A stretch of 64,000 nt of DNA from Flavisolibacter tropicus (GCF_001644645.1 NZ_CP011390.1:1674001-1738000), one strand, 5' to 3'. Shown: positions 1 to 9,385, counted from the first letter of the stretch. A program made the numbers and translations. The notes: a model not told the origin generated them from the letters alone.

Positions 1-672
1 ATTCATGGCAACGGAGGCTCCATTGGCAACTTTGTACATAACCTCCCCTATTTTTCTAAAAAATATAAAGTGATAGTAGCTGACAGCCGTGCGCAAGGCA
101 ACTCAAAAGACCCTGCCGACTCCCTGTCCTACGAAATGATGGCTGATGATTATGCCGCCCTGCTAGACGCAATGAAGATCGATTCAGCCTATGTTATTGG
201 ATGGAGCGATGGTGGCATAAATGGCTTACTGCTGGCAATGCGCCACCCTGAAAAGGTAAAGAAGCTAGCCATTACCGGTGCCAACCTTTGGCCAGATACT
301 ACTGCCATATTCTCTGACATTGCAGAAATGCTGCAGCCAGCCTATACAGCCCTTAAAAACAAAGCCGATAAAAATGCCCAGGAGAAAGCGGGCTGGAAAC
401 TAATGCGCCTGCTGGTGGAAGAACCACATATTACAACAGACGATTTAAAAACTATACAGGTTCCCACTTTGGTCATTGGCGGTGATCAGGATATTATTCG
501 CCCAGCGCATACCCTTTTAATTGCCCAAAATATCCCGCAATCCTATTTATGGATACTACCCAATTCTGGTCACTCTACCCCAATTATTTATAAAGATGAG
601 TTCAATAAGACGATTGACAACTTTTTCAGCAAACCTTATCGAAAGCTTACAGGAATTAGCCGTGCATTCTAA
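1..672 (+). CDS. Alpha/beta-fold hydrolase, 5' end cut by the window
   Basis: The frame is open from base 1, so the gene begins before the window; 223 residues remain. The fragment opens with an HGNGGS oxyanion motif at residues 2-7. The nucleophile elbow is GWSDGG, with Ser at about residue 69. The acid is probably the second Asp of GGDQD (about 164), and the base is His of NSGHS (about 191). This is a complete catalytic triad of the alpha/beta hydrolase family, lacking only the N-terminal strands or a signal peptide. The substrate cannot be told from sequence. A GTG inside the frame at 70 is not a credible start, because the oxyanion motif lies upstream of it. A strong terminator follows, so it is separate from the sigma-factor operon. 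Confidence 0.85.
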   Translation: MHGNGGSIGNFVHNLPYFSKKYKVIVADSRAQGNSKDPADSLSYEMMADDYAALLDAMKIDSAYVIGWSDGGINGLLLAMRHPEKVKKLAITGANLWPDTTAIFSDIAEMLQPAYTALKNKADKNAQEKAGWKLMRLLVEEPHITTDDLKTIQVPTLVIGGDQDIIRPAHTLLIAQNIPQSYLWILPNSGHSTPIIYKDEFNKTIDNFFSKPYRKLTGISRAF

Positions 673-695
673 AACAACGAGTATAACATCTTCTT

Positions 696-722
696 AAAGG
701 GCTTTTCAAAAAGCCCTTTTTT
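696..722 (+). terminator. Rho-independent terminator of the hydrolase gene
   Basis: An 11-base perfect stem (AAAGGGCTTTT, 696-706, with 709-719) with a very short loop runs into a T tract. It lies 24 bases after the hydrolase stop codon. Confidence 0.85.
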
Positions 723-855
723 ATTTCCACCAGCTGGAAAATCAACTTTTCTATTTAATATTTTTTGGCCACATAGGGGTATAGGCGTTCTGAGTTGTTT
801 TCCTAATAAAGTAGTTTTGACAAGCGCAGTATACCTTGCACACCACCAAAACACA

Positions 856-1440
856 ATGGACGAATCAGAAGACGAGCTGATAGAAAGGCTGAATAGTCGG
901 GATGAAGCGGCTTTTGAACAGGTGTTCAAACAACACTACAAGAGCCTGCATGCCTATGCCTTTACAATGCTGAAGGATGATGATATGGCCGAGGAAGTGG
1001 TGCAAAATGTTTTTTATAAGCTTTGGGAACGGTCCACAGAGTTGAATATTACCAGTACAGTGGCCGCCTATCTTTTTAGGGCTGTACATAATGAATCGCT
1101 TAATCACCTCAAGCACCTCAAGGTGCGCTCCCAGCATCAATTATATGTTAGCTATCGCAACGATGCACATGCAGATACTGCTACCAAGAAGTTGCAGGTA
1201 AAAGAACTAGAGAAACGATTACATGCGGCCTTAACCGAGTTGCCTGAGGGCTGCCGTACGGTTTTTCAATTGAGTCGTTTTGAAGAATTGCGCTATAGTG
1301 AGATTGCCGATGTTTTAGGTATTTCCGTAAAAACAGTAGAGAACCAAATGGGCAAGGCTTTAAAGCTATTGCGTACCAAACTGGCCGGTTTTCTTACCCT
1401 GCTATTTATTTTATTAACCCTTTTAAACCGTTACCTGTGA
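856..1440 (+). CDS. FecI-like ECF RNA polymerase sigma factor
   Basis: ATG at 856 gives 194 residues; an upstream in-frame TTG at 817 is less likely because conserved sigma-70 sequence begins after the ATG. Region 2 is visible as DEAAFEQVFKQHYKSLHAYA and the following DDDMAEEVVQNVFYKLWE. Region 4 is the helix-turn-helix around RYSEIADVLGISVKTVENQM. This is the usual length and form of the Bacteroidota sigma-70 family paired with FecR. The last 16 or so residues are strongly hydrophobic (FLTLLFILLTLL). The stop codon overlaps the GTG start of the FecR gene by 4 bases (GTGA), so translation is probably coupled. Inferred role: expression of the TonB receptor system downstream on a surface signal. 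Confidence 0.9.
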   Translation: MDESEDELIERLNSRDEAAFEQVFKQHYKSLHAYAFTMLKDDDMAEEVVQNVFYKLWERSTELNITSTVAAYLFRAVHNESLNHLKHLKVRSQHQLYVSYRNDAHADTATKKLQVKELEKRLHAALTELPEGCRTVFQLSRFEELRYSEIADVLGISVKTVENQMGKALKLLRTKLAGFLTLLFILLTLLNRYL

Positions 1441-2408
1441 CCCCTAACTTCTACCATATTGACGACATGTTGCTGATGAAGTATTTGTTGGGCGAAGCCA
1501 ATCGGGAAGAACGTGCTGCGGTAAAGGATTGGTTAAGTGCTGAAGAAGCCAACCGGCTTTATTTTCAACAAATGCAAACCATCTGGAACCAGAGCAAGAC
1601 CTTAGCCACCACTAAAGTGGTGGATGAGAACCTGGCCTGGCAACGATTTCAAAGACGCATACACCCAGAGGAACCAGTAAGAAAAGTGGAACGATTTGCC
1701 TGGCTACGGATAGCGGCTTTATTCATTCTCATTGCCGGAGCAGCCCTGTTTGCCTACCAATGGTTAAACCGCGAAGCGCCTGTGCAACAATTAGCTGTAC
1801 ATACTCAGACCAATACGCTTATAGATACACTACCAGATGGTTCTGTCATTACACTAAACAAGAATTCCGAGCTCTCCTACCCTTCAAAATTTAAAGAAGA
1901 CACACGCACTATAGCATTAAAGGGAGAAGCTTTCTTTAATGTAATGCCCGACAAGAAAAAGCCTTTTGTGATACATGTTAATGATGTATCCATACGTGTA
2001 GTAGGTACTTCATTTAATGTACGCAGTGAAAATGGCGCAACAGAAGTAATAGTAGAAACGGGAATAGTGCAGGTAACACGTGGCAATAAAACCATCGAAC
2101 TGCGCCCTAAAGAAAAAGTAACTGTAGAATCGAAGGATACCACTTTAGCCAAAGCAGTTGAAGAAGAAAAACTCTATAATTACTATCGCACGAAAGAATT
2201 TGTGTGCGACAATACCCCACTGTGGAAACTGGTAGAAGTGTTAAATGAGGCTTACGGCTCCAATATTGTCATTGACCGGCCAGCCCTGCGCAACCTGCGA
2301 ATGAGTACCACTTTTACCAACGAGTCACTAGATCAGGTATTAAATGTGATCAGTCTCACTTTTAATATCAACGTTACCCGAACCAAAGATTCCATCTTAT
2401 TACGCTAA
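1437..2408 (+). CDS. FecR-family anti-sigma factor / signal transducer
   Basis: 323 residues starting at GTG 1437, which overlaps the sigma gene by 4 bases; an alternative ATG lies 10 codons inside. The cytoplasmic N-terminal part (residues 1-87) should bind the sigma factor. One membrane span lies at about 88-108 (RIAALFILIAGAALFAYQWL). The periplasmic FecR domain follows at about 118-215 (LPDGSVITLNKNSELSYP, GTSFNV). The C-terminal DUF4974/STN-like domain at about 250-322 should meet the receptor signal. In this family FecR senses the loaded TonB receptor and releases the sigma factor. The adjacent STN protein and TonB receptor are the likely partners. Confidence 0.92.
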   Translation: MTPNFYHIDDMLLMKYLLGEANREERAAVKDWLSAEEANRLYFQQMQTIWNQSKTLATTKVVDENLAWQRFQRRIHPEEPVRKVERFAWLRIAALFILIAGAALFAYQWLNREAPVQQLAVHTQTNTLIDTLPDGSVITLNKNSELSYPSKFKEDTRTIALKGEAFFNVMPDKKKPFVIHVNDVSIRVVGTSFNVRSENGATEVIVETGIVQVTRGNKTIELRPKEKVTVESKDTTLAKAVEEEKLYNYYRTKEFVCDNTPLWKLVEVLNEAYGSNIVIDRPALRNLRMSTTFTNESLDQVLNVISLTFNINVTRTKDSILLR

Positions 2409-2426
2409 AAAGAATTAACAGCCACT

Positions 2427-4262
2427 ATGAACACAAGAATGATTTGGAGACGTTTGCTCTTCACAGGGCTTTTATTAGGCAGCATTATTACAGCCTATAC
2501 ACAAAGCTTATTGGATAAAACAATCACCATAAATGTAAACAGTCAAAGACTGGAACATGTATTAGAGATCTTAAGTAATAAAGGAAACTTCTATTTCTCC
2601 TATAATACCAATATCTTAAAGAAGGATTCCCTGGTAACCTTGGCCGTTTCTAACAAACCGGTTCAACAGATCCTGCAAACTTTATTACCGGATCATTATG
2701 AGTTTCTTGAAAGCGGCAACTACATTATCATCCGTAAAGCGCCTATTAAAGTAACAGTCGTTACAAAGAAGGCTGTAAGTGATGACAAGTTTTATTTAGT
2801 GAGTGGTTATGTACTGGACAATGATACTTACCTGCATTTGCCCAATGCCAGTATTTATGAAAAAGCACAATTAGTTTCTGCCCTTACTAATAATGAAGGC
2901 TATTTCAAGCTGCGCCTAAAACAAAAAACCAAGCGTGCGGAATTAACCGTCAGTAAAGAGTTCTATCAGGATACGTCAGTAGTTGTAGACCCTGGGTTTA
3001 ATCAGCAGGTAACTGTTACTATTTCACCTATTACTACTGGCACCTACAGTATTATTACTCCAGAGGATTTCATGGCCCCTGATCAATTAAAGGTGCGCGT
3101 AGAGAGAGATTCCACAATCACAGAATATACTTATACCAAAACAGACTCTACTGTTGTAGAGCGTACGGGTGTTGGCCGTTTTCTACTCTCTTCCTCCCAA
3201 AAGATCCAAAGTTTGAATCTAAAAAACTTCTTTACTTCACGCCCCTTTCAGTTGTCTTTAACTCCAGGACTTAGCACACAAGGCAAAATGAGTGGACAGG
3301 TAATAAACAACTTCTCGCTGAATGTATTTGGCGGATATACAGGCGGTGTGAATGGTGCTGAGATAGGCGGCTTATTCAACATCAATAAGAAATATGTGCA
3401 GTACTTCCAGGCAGCTGGTCTCTTTAACATAGCTGGTGAACATATGCATGGTTTCCAGGTGGCTGGTATTACCAATACAGTATTAGATACCGTCAAAGGA
3501 TTCCAGGCAGCCGGTGTACACAACCACGTATCGGGTTCTCTTAGCGGGTTTCAAACCAGTGGGGTTTACAACCATGTGGGTGATAGCATGAAAGGATTCC
3601 AGGCAGTGGGTGTGGTCAACTACGTGCGCAATAAAGTAAGTGGAATGCAAGCGGCAGGTGTTATCAATTTTGCTAACAGGGAAATGAAGGGTGTGCAGGT
3701 TGCTGGTGTTGCTAACTATGCCAAAAACCTTAAAGGCTTACAAATAGGATTAATTAATATAGCTGACACTTCTAATGGTTTTAGTATTGGATTAATCAAT
3801 ATCATTTTAAAAGGGTATCATAAGTTTTCGCTCTTCAGCAATGAAGTAGTAAACTTTAATGCGGCCTTCAAAACCGGTAATTCAAAACTGTACAGCATAC
3901 TGCAAGGAGGTATCAATCTAGACTCCTCAAGAAAAGTTTACACGTTTGGTTATGGCTTGGGAAGCGAGCGGCGCCTAAGTAGAGTGCTCTCGCTTAATCC
4001 TGAATTAACTTGTCAATATTTATATTTGGGCGCATGGGATTACACCAACCTGCTGAGTAAAGCGCATGTAAACCTGAACATACGTTTAGGAAAATATGTA
4101 TCGCTATTTGGCGGACCTACATTCAATGTCTATTATTCAAACCAGGATGTAAACTTCCATGGTTATCGCGCCAGCATACCGCCATCTGGTTATCATACCT
4201 ATGATTTGGGTACAGATGTTAAAGGATGGTTAGGATGGAATTTTGGAATTAATTTTTTCTAA
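2427..4262 (+). CDS. Secreted STN-domain protein with 16-residue surface repeats
   Basis: 611 residues with a signal peptide (LLFTGLLLGSIITAYTQS). Residues about 30-105 form an STN (secretin/TonB N-terminal) domain (KTITINVNSQRLEHVLEILS). Residues about 125-195 look like a carboxypeptidase regulatory-like beta-sandwich (VSGYVLDNDTYLHLPNASIY). Residues 326-459 are a run of about eight 16-residue repeats of the form GFQxAGVxN. The C-terminal 150 residues resemble outer-membrane beta-strands ending WNFGINFF. It lies between FecR and the TonB receptor, so it may pass a signal or act as a surface accessory, but this is inference. The STN domain resembles those of TonB transducers, yet no plug domain is present. 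Confidence 0.75.
   Translation: MNTRMIWRRLLFTGLLLGSIITAYTQSLLDKTITINVNSQRLEHVLEILSNKGNFYFSYNTNILKKDSLVTLAVSNKPVQQILQTLLPDHYEFLESGNYIIIRKAPIKVTVVTKKAVSDDKFYLVSGYVLDNDTYLHLPNASIYEKAQLVSALTNNEGYFKLRLKQKTKRAELTVSKEFYQDTSVVVDPGFNQQVTVTISPITTGTYSIITPEDFMAPDQLKVRVERDSTITEYTYTKTDSTVVERTGVGRFLLSSSQKIQSLNLKNFFTSRPFQLSLTPGLSTQGKMSGQVINNFSLNVFGGYTGGVNGAEIGGLFNINKKYVQYFQAAGLFNIAGEHMHGFQVAGITNTVLDTVKGFQAAGVHNHVSGSLSGFQTSGVYNHVGDSMKGFQAVGVVNYVRNKVSGMQAAGVINFANREMKGVQVAGVANYAKNLKGLQIGLINIADTSNGFSIGLINIILKGYHKFSLFSNEVVNFNAAFKTGNSKLYSILQGGINLDSSRKVYTFGYGLGSERRLSRVLSLNPELTCQYLYLGAWDYTNLLSKAHVNLNIRLGKYVSLFGGPTFNVYYSNQDVNFHGYRASIPPSGYHTYDLGTDVKGWLGWNFGINFF
3402..3805 (+). repeat. Coding tandem repeat, 16-residue unit
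   Basis: In the STN protein, units such as GFQAAGVHNHVSGSLS, GFQTSGVYNHVGDSMK and GFQAVGVVNYVRNKVS follow each other without gaps. There are about eight units, the last two shortened to 15 and 14 residues. The pattern G-h-Q-x-x-G-h-x-N is kept while codons vary, so this is an old, protein-level repeat and not a recent DNA expansion. It is similar to GxQxGxxN surface repeats seen in some Leptospira and Bacteroidota proteins. Confidence 0.8.
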
Positions 4263-4314
4263 ATCAGCATAGGGGTTAAAGCGCGTACAGTTGTTATCCT
4301 TCAAAACGACTACA

Positions 4315-6771
4315 ATGAGGATAATAGCAAGAAACCAAAACTCAAAGATGGAAGTTGTAGAGAAGCATTCCAAGTTCAGAAAAACCAGATTAGATTTTTC
4401 AAAGAAGCTCTTTAACATATTTGCCTTTTTATTGGTTATACAAGTAAGCGTATATGCACAAGCGCAAGAAAGCAAATCAAAAAACCAATCGCTTACACAA
4501 CAATTGAGAGGCGTAATAGTAGATGCCGCCATTCAAGCACCAGTAGAAGGCGTAACCGTTTCTCTACCAGCTTTACATTTAACTGCAGTAACAGACGCAA
4601 ATGGTGTGTTTAGATTTCCATCTGTACCAGTAGGTGTGCATCAAGTACATGTATCACATATAGGCTATAAAGATGTGGTACAGGATAATATATCCATCAA
4701 CTCAGGAAAGGAAGTTGTACTAACAATAGCTATTGAAAACAAGATACAAACAGCTGAAGCTGTAGTAGTACAAGCCAAAAGCAAACGCAACAAGCCACTT
4801 AATGAAATGAGTGCGGTTAGTGCACGTGCGTTTACAGTAGAAGAAACGCAGAAATATGCGGCGGCTGTTAATGATCCATCGCGTATGGCCACTTCTTTTC
4901 CTGGAGTGATGACAACAGACGATGGCAATAATAATATTGTTATCCGTGGTAATTCTCCTACTGGATTACTATGGCGGATGGAAGGTGTAGATATACCTAA
5001 CCCGAATCACTTCAGCAGTACAGGTAGCAGCGGTGGCGGTATTTCTATCCTGAGCGCACAGCTTTTGTCTAACTCTGATTTTATTACGGGTGCATTTGCT
5101 GCTGAGTATGGCAATGCGCTGAGTGGCGTGTTTGATCTGAAACTACGGAAAGGCAATAATGAGAAAAGAGAATATACATTGCAAGCAGGCCTCTTAGGAT
5201 TAAACGCTGCGGCTGAAGGTCCGCTCGGTAAAAAAGGTGGCGGCTCATTCCTGGTAAACTATCGGTACTCCACATTAGAATTATTAACCAAGATTGGCGT
5301 GCCACTGGATGCAGGTACTACCAACTTCCAGGATATTTCCTACAACTTTTACCTACCTACCAAGAAGGCTGGAACATTTACCTTCTTTGGCTTTGGCGGC
5401 TTAAGCTCTCAAGCAGAGAAAGCAGAAATGGATTCTTTGAAATGGGAAAGCCGTGGTGATCGCTATACCTCTGAATTTATTTCTAATACAGCAGCTACAG
5501 GCCTTACACATACGATACTACTTGGCAACCGTACGAATCTACGCTCGGCCCTATCCTATTCATTTAACAAGATAGGCGACGACTATAAATATGTACAAGA
5601 CGACTATAATTACCGCACCGATTATATTGATCGCTTTATAACAAAGAAGTGGACGCTAACATCAACACTGAATCATAAATTCTCCACGCGCAGTATGGTT
5701 CGTGCTGGTATTATAGCTACGAACACTGACATTGATTATTACCAAAAATCAAAAGAGAATGAAACCGCACCCATGAAAGAAGTGATCAATACGACAGGTA
5801 CTACACAAACCTTACAAGGCTTTGTTCAAGAGCAATATAAAGTAGCCAACAATCTAACGGTAAATGCCGGCCTGCATTATCTAAAACTGCTATATAACCA
5901 TACACAGGCTGTAGAACCAAGGGCCAGTATAAAATGGGATATGAATAACAGAAGCTCACTGGCCTTGGGTTATGGCCTGCACAGTCAGACACAAGCGCTG
6001 GGTGTATATTTTGCCCAAACAGAAAACAGCGATGGCACACACTCCAACCCCAATAAAGATCTAGGTCTCACAAAAGCTCACCACATTGTACTCTCCTATA
6101 GAAGAGCCCTTGGAGCTAATACAGCGCTGAAGGCCGAGGCTTACTACCAGCATTTGTTTAATGTACCCATTAGCACCAGTGATACGAATACCTTTTCTAT
6201 GCTGAATGTACAAAGTGAATACATCACAGATCCGCTGGTTAACCAGGGCAAGGGTAAGAATTATGGATTAGAATTATCCCTGGAAAAATATTTAAGTCGC
6301 CATTTCTATTACGCCATCAACACTTCATTCTACCAATCAAAGTATACTGCTGCTGATGGAATTGAATACAATACCCGTTTTAATGGTGGTTACCTGGCCA
6401 ATATCATTGCCGGTAAAGAATGGGTTTATGCAGAAGGGAAAAAGGCATTTGGCATTAACCTTAAAACCATCTATGCTGGTGGACTGCGAGATACGCCCAT
6501 TGATGAAGCTGGTTCGGTGGCAGCCGGATATGCTATTTACTATCAGAAACGCGCCTACACAGAGCAGAACCCTGCTTACTTCCGCACTGACCTCCGTTTA
6601 AGCATGAAGTGGAATAGAGCTCACCTAACCAGCACACTATCTCTAGACGTACAGAACCTTACCAACCGCCAGAATGTATACGGTCAGTTTTTCGATAGTG
6701 AAAAAGGTAAAGTAACAACCAGTTATCAAGCAGGATTGATTCCTATTCTTAATTACAAAGTAGAGTTTTAA
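4315..6771 (+). CDS. TonB-dependent outer membrane receptor
   Basis: ATG at 4315 is chosen over TTG 4291; ATG 4348 is also possible. About 818 residues. The signal peptide is the hydrophobic stretch FNIFAFLLVIQVSVYAQA. A carboxypeptidase regulatory-like domain follows (LRGVIVDAAIQAPVEGVTVS, with ANGVFRFPSVPVG). The plug domain contains NNIVIRGNSPTGLLWRMEGV and then AAEYGNALSGVFDLKLRKG. The rest is a 22-strand-type barrel ending in aromatic-rich strands (ILNYKVEF at the C-terminus). The substrate is unknown. With the FecI/FecR genes upstream it forms a self-regulated uptake cluster. Confidence 0.92.
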   Translation: MRIIARNQNSKMEVVEKHSKFRKTRLDFSKKLFNIFAFLLVIQVSVYAQAQESKSKNQSLTQQLRGVIVDAAIQAPVEGVTVSLPALHLTAVTDANGVFRFPSVPVGVHQVHVSHIGYKDVVQDNISINSGKEVVLTIAIENKIQTAEAVVVQAKSKRNKPLNEMSAVSARAFTVEETQKYAAAVNDPSRMATSFPGVMTTDDGNNNIVIRGNSPTGLLWRMEGVDIPNPNHFSSTGSSGGGISILSAQLLSNSDFITGAFAAEYGNALSGVFDLKLRKGNNEKREYTLQAGLLGLNAAAEGPLGKKGGGSFLVNYRYSTLELLTKIGVPLDAGTTNFQDISYNFYLPTKKAGTFTFFGFGGLSSQAEKAEMDSLKWESRGDRYTSEFISNTAATGLTHTILLGNRTNLRSALSYSFNKIGDDYKYVQDDYNYRTDYIDRFITKKWTLTSTLNHKFSTRSMVRAGIIATNTDIDYYQKSKENETAPMKEVINTTGTTQTLQGFVQEQYKVANNLTVNAGLHYLKLLYNHTQAVEPRASIKWDMNNRSSLALGYGLHSQTQALGVYFAQTENSDGTHSNPNKDLGLTKAHHIVLSYRRALGANTALKAEAYYQHLFNVPISTSDTNTFSMLNVQSEYITDPLVNQGKGKNYGLELSLEKYLSRHFYYAINTSFYQSKYTAADGIEYNTRFNGGYLANIIAGKEWVYAEGKKAFGINLKTIYAGGLRDTPIDEAGSVAAGYAIYYQKRAYTEQNPAYFRTDLRLSMKWNRAHLTSTLSLDVQNLTNRQNVYGQFFDSEKGKVTTSYQAGLIPILNYKVEF

Positions 6772-6797
6772 GAGCCTATTTAAAAATTGTATAAAGA

Positions 6798-6854
6798 TCT
6801 GCCACGGTTTCAAAGAATGTTTATTTAGGCAAAAACGGTGGTAACCGTGGCAGA
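6798..6854. repeat. 12-bp inverted repeat between TonB receptor and DUF2807 genes
   Basis: TCTGCCACGGTT (6798-6809) is exactly complementary to AACCGTGGCAGA (6843-6854), with 33 bases between. No T tract follows, so a classical terminator is unlikely. It could be an mRNA-processing or regulatory hairpin, or an operator. Confidence 0.6.
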
Positions 6855-6892
6855 CCATTCCAGATTTTAAAAAGTTATAAAAAGAGTATTAC

Positions 6893-7603
6893 ATGAAACA
6901 GTTAAGTATCTTATTCATTTCGCTGATCGCGCTTGTTAGCACTTCCTGTAAAAAAGTATATGGCGATGGTCCTATGGTTACAGAAACACGCGAGGTAAAT
7001 AATTTTAGTGGTGCAGATCTACGGTGTTCAGGAGAGGTTATATACCGTCAAGGGAATGAATACAAAGTTGTAGTTACCGCCCAGCAGAATATTCTGAACA
7101 TCCTTCAAACCTATACAAGCAACAATCGCCTAGTAATACGATTTAAAGATGATGTAAAAGTACGCTCACACGATCCCATACGTGTAGAAGTGACAGCGCC
7201 TACTGCTTCAGGCTTTCGGATCTCCGGTAATGGTAGTATACGCACTGAGGGTTTACTAACATCTTCACGTATGGACCTGGAAGTGAGTGGGTCTGGCAAT
7301 ATCAATATAAGTCAGTTTAAAGTGGATTATATTGATGCCACTATTAGTGGATCAGGAAACATGAGCGTAATTGAAGGATCGGCTAATGAAGAAAACACCC
7401 GTATTTCCGGGTCTGGCAATATTGATTTCTTAAATGTACCTGTAGCCAAGGCTACAACTGAAACAAGCGGATCTGGCGATACATATGTCAACGTATCACA
7501 AAACCTTGATGTTAAAATCTCAGGATCTGGATCCGTTTTCTACAAGGGTAGACCCGTAATCAGCACACGCATTTCTGGCTCAGGGAAAGTTTTACCCCGC
7601 TAA
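6893..7603 (+). CDS. DUF2807 (GIN-domain) lipoprotein
   Basis: 236 residues with a lipoprotein signal ending in STSC (Cys at about 19), so it is probably anchored in an outer or inner membrane leaflet. The rest is the DUF2807 'head GIN' domain, a beta-helix with repeated ISGSGN-type turns (GSGNINIS, ISGSGNMSV, ISGSGNID, SGSGDTYV). The family is widespread in Bacteroidota and sometimes labelled putative adhesin, but no biochemical function is established. It lies 121 bases after the TonB receptor and may share its transcript through the hairpin at 6798-6854. Confidence 0.88.
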   Translation: MKQLSILFISLIALVSTSCKKVYGDGPMVTETREVNNFSGADLRCSGEVIYRQGNEYKVVVTAQQNILNILQTYTSNNRLVIRFKDDVKVRSHDPIRVEVTAPTASGFRISGNGSIRTEGLLTSSRMDLEVSGSGNINISQFKVDYIDATISGSGNMSVIEGSANEENTRISGSGNIDFLNVPVAKATTETSGSGDTYVNVSQNLDVKISGSGSVFYKGRPVISTRISGSGKVLPR

Positions 7604-7625
7604 TATTTCCTTTCAGAATTGACAT

Positions 7626-7660
7626 AAGAAGAGGGCAGGTATTATACCTGCCCTCTTCTT
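7626..7660. terminator. Bidirectional terminator between converging genes
   Basis: Seventeen-base perfect arms (left 7626-7642, right 7644-7660) with core GAGGGCAGGT/ACCTGCCCTC. It sits between the DUF2807 gene (plus) and hmgA (minus), 23 bases after one stop and 33 before the other. Confidence 0.8.
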
Positions 7661-7692
7661 TAAACATAAAATGAATTATTTTATTTAAAAGC

Positions 7693-8856
7693 TTATTCTG
7701 TAATTACCCAGCTCGTTGTATAGTCAGCATTCTCGATTGCTAATGCCTGCTTGGTAAGCATAAGCGGGTGGAAGGTATCGACCATTACAGCCAGCTCTTG
7801 TGTTTCTTTTTTACCAATACTTTTTTCTACAGTGCCTGGATGTGGACCATGAGGAATACCTGCAGGGTGCAATGTGATCATACCCCTTGTTACGTTCTTA
7901 CGGCTCATAAAATCGCCGTCAACATAGTACAGCACCTCATCACTATCAATATTGCTGTGGTTATAAGGAGCGGGTATAGAATCAGGATGGTAATCGTATA
8001 AACGAGGCACGAAGCTGCACACTACAAAGTTGTTGGACTCAAATGTTTGGTGCACTGGCGGTGGCTGGTGCACGCGACCGGTAATCGGCTCAAAATCATG
8101 AATAGAAAAGGCGTATGGATAACAGCAACCATCCCAGCCTACTACATCGAATGGATGAGTACCGTAATGCAAGTTGTATAGCACACCTTTCTTTTTCGTA
8201 CGTACTTGAAAATCGCCTTTCTCATCATGAGTCACCAGGTTCTGTGGTGCACGAATATCGCGTTCGCAGTAAGGCGCGTGTTCTAATAACTGACCATATT
8301 TGCTTAAATAGCGTTTAGGAAAGCGAATAGGGCTAAATGACTCTACAATAAAGAGACGGTTATATTCTTTTTCAAAATGAATTTGATAAATAGTACCACG
8401 TGGAATAACCAGGTAATCGCCATACCCAAAAGGCAGATCACCATACATGGTTTTTAATACCCCATTGCCCTCGTGAATAAAGATCATTTCATCAGCATCG
8501 GCATTCTTATAGAAGTAGTTTTCTACACTCTTCATTGGAGAAGACAATACAATATGACAGTCATTATTTACCAACACGGGTACACGGCTTTCTAAATAAT
8601 CCTCAACTGGCTTTACGTGAAAGCCCTCAAAGCTGCGGTGACGTAACATTTTCTCCTCAGCCACTTCTGGCGCTACACTAACCGGGTTTTCTGTTTTTAT
8701 GATCTGCGTAGGCGGGTGTACATGGTACAACAAGGTATAATCGTTAGAAAAGCCTTCTGTAGAAAACAGTTGTTCTGAATACAAACCACCATCAGGTTTG
8801 CGGAACTGTGTATGACGTTTATGAGGAACGTTTCCGAGTTTGTGATAATAAGGCAT
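7693..8856 (-). CDS. hmgA: Homogentisate 1,2-dioxygenase
   Basis: 387 residues. It opens the ring of homogentisate to maleylacetoacetate in tyrosine/phenylalanine breakdown, in the cytosol and with Fe(II). Recognised by the N-terminal YYHKLGNVPHKRHTQFRKP, the cupin-fold stretch FIHEGNGVLKTMYG with FGYGDYLVIPRGT, and the metal-site region: HQTFE supplies His and Glu, and HPAGIPHGPHPG a further His. The length matches the shorter bacterial form of the family. The next gene in the pathway is not in the window. It is transcribed divergently from the OmpA-like gene across a 529-base gap. Confidence 0.92.
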   Translation of the reverse strand: MPYYHKLGNVPHKRHTQFRKPDGGLYSEQLFSTEGFSNDYTLLYHVHPPTQIIKTENPVSVAPEVAEEKMLRHRSFEGFHVKPVEDYLESRVPVLVNNDCHIVLSSPMKSVENYFYKNADADEMIFIHEGNGVLKTMYGDLPFGYGDYLVIPRGTIYQIHFEKEYNRLFIVESFSPIRFPKRYLSKYGQLLEHAPYCERDIRAPQNLVTHDEKGDFQVRTKKKGVLYNLHYGTHPFDVVGWDGCCYPYAFSIHDFEPITGRVHQPPPVHQTFESNNFVVCSFVPRLYDYHPDSIPAPYNHSNIDSDEVLYYVDGDFMSRKNVTRGMITLHPAGIPHGPHPGTVEKSIGKKETQELAVMVDTFHPLMLTKQALAIENADYTTSWVITE

Positions 8857-9385
8857 ATAGCAATTTTCTGGGTAGCAAGGTAGGATATAGTGGAATAAAA
8901 TGAAAATTTATGAAGCCCACTTATAAAAATGGCTAAAGAAGTAAAAACCATTTTAGAGACCCCACACTTGGCATTTAGGCTCCCCCTTTAATTTCATAAG
9001 AATCTCTGTTTAACGGCAACTCGAAACAGCAAATACAATTAAATAGAAATAAAAGATGGAAAAGGGAATAGCTACTGAAGTAAATTCTTAAATAAGATGC
9101 AGAATTCGGGAGATTGCTCTTTGAATTATAATAAAACAATGAACGATTTCATTACTACTTTTCATCTACTCCAAGGATATTAGCATTTTTATTAATGGGC
9201 GCTAAAAATTCAAATAGTCTAACAGGTAAGCTTGTCTTTACTTTCAAAGGAATTACAACATTTAAGTGTTTATAACTAACGTTTATTTAAAGGAAAAGCT
9301 AAACTGTAAAAATTAAGTATTACTAGTACTTCTTTGTATTTTCTTTGCGCCCAATTGTATTTAATACAGCAACCAACTTCTAACA
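8857..9385. other. 529-base divergent intergenic region
   Basis: AT-rich, between hmgA (minus) and the OmpA-like gene (plus). It should carry both promoters. Near 9340-9348 there is an imperfect -7-like TTTCTTTG, 38 bases before the OmpA-like start. No further gene, RNA or repeat was recognised. Confidence 0.5.

Noticed and set aside
817..855. TTG start giving a 13-residue longer sigma factor
   Set aside because: The extra residues are not sigma-like and the ATG at 856 directly precedes conserved acidic sequence; TTG is less likely.
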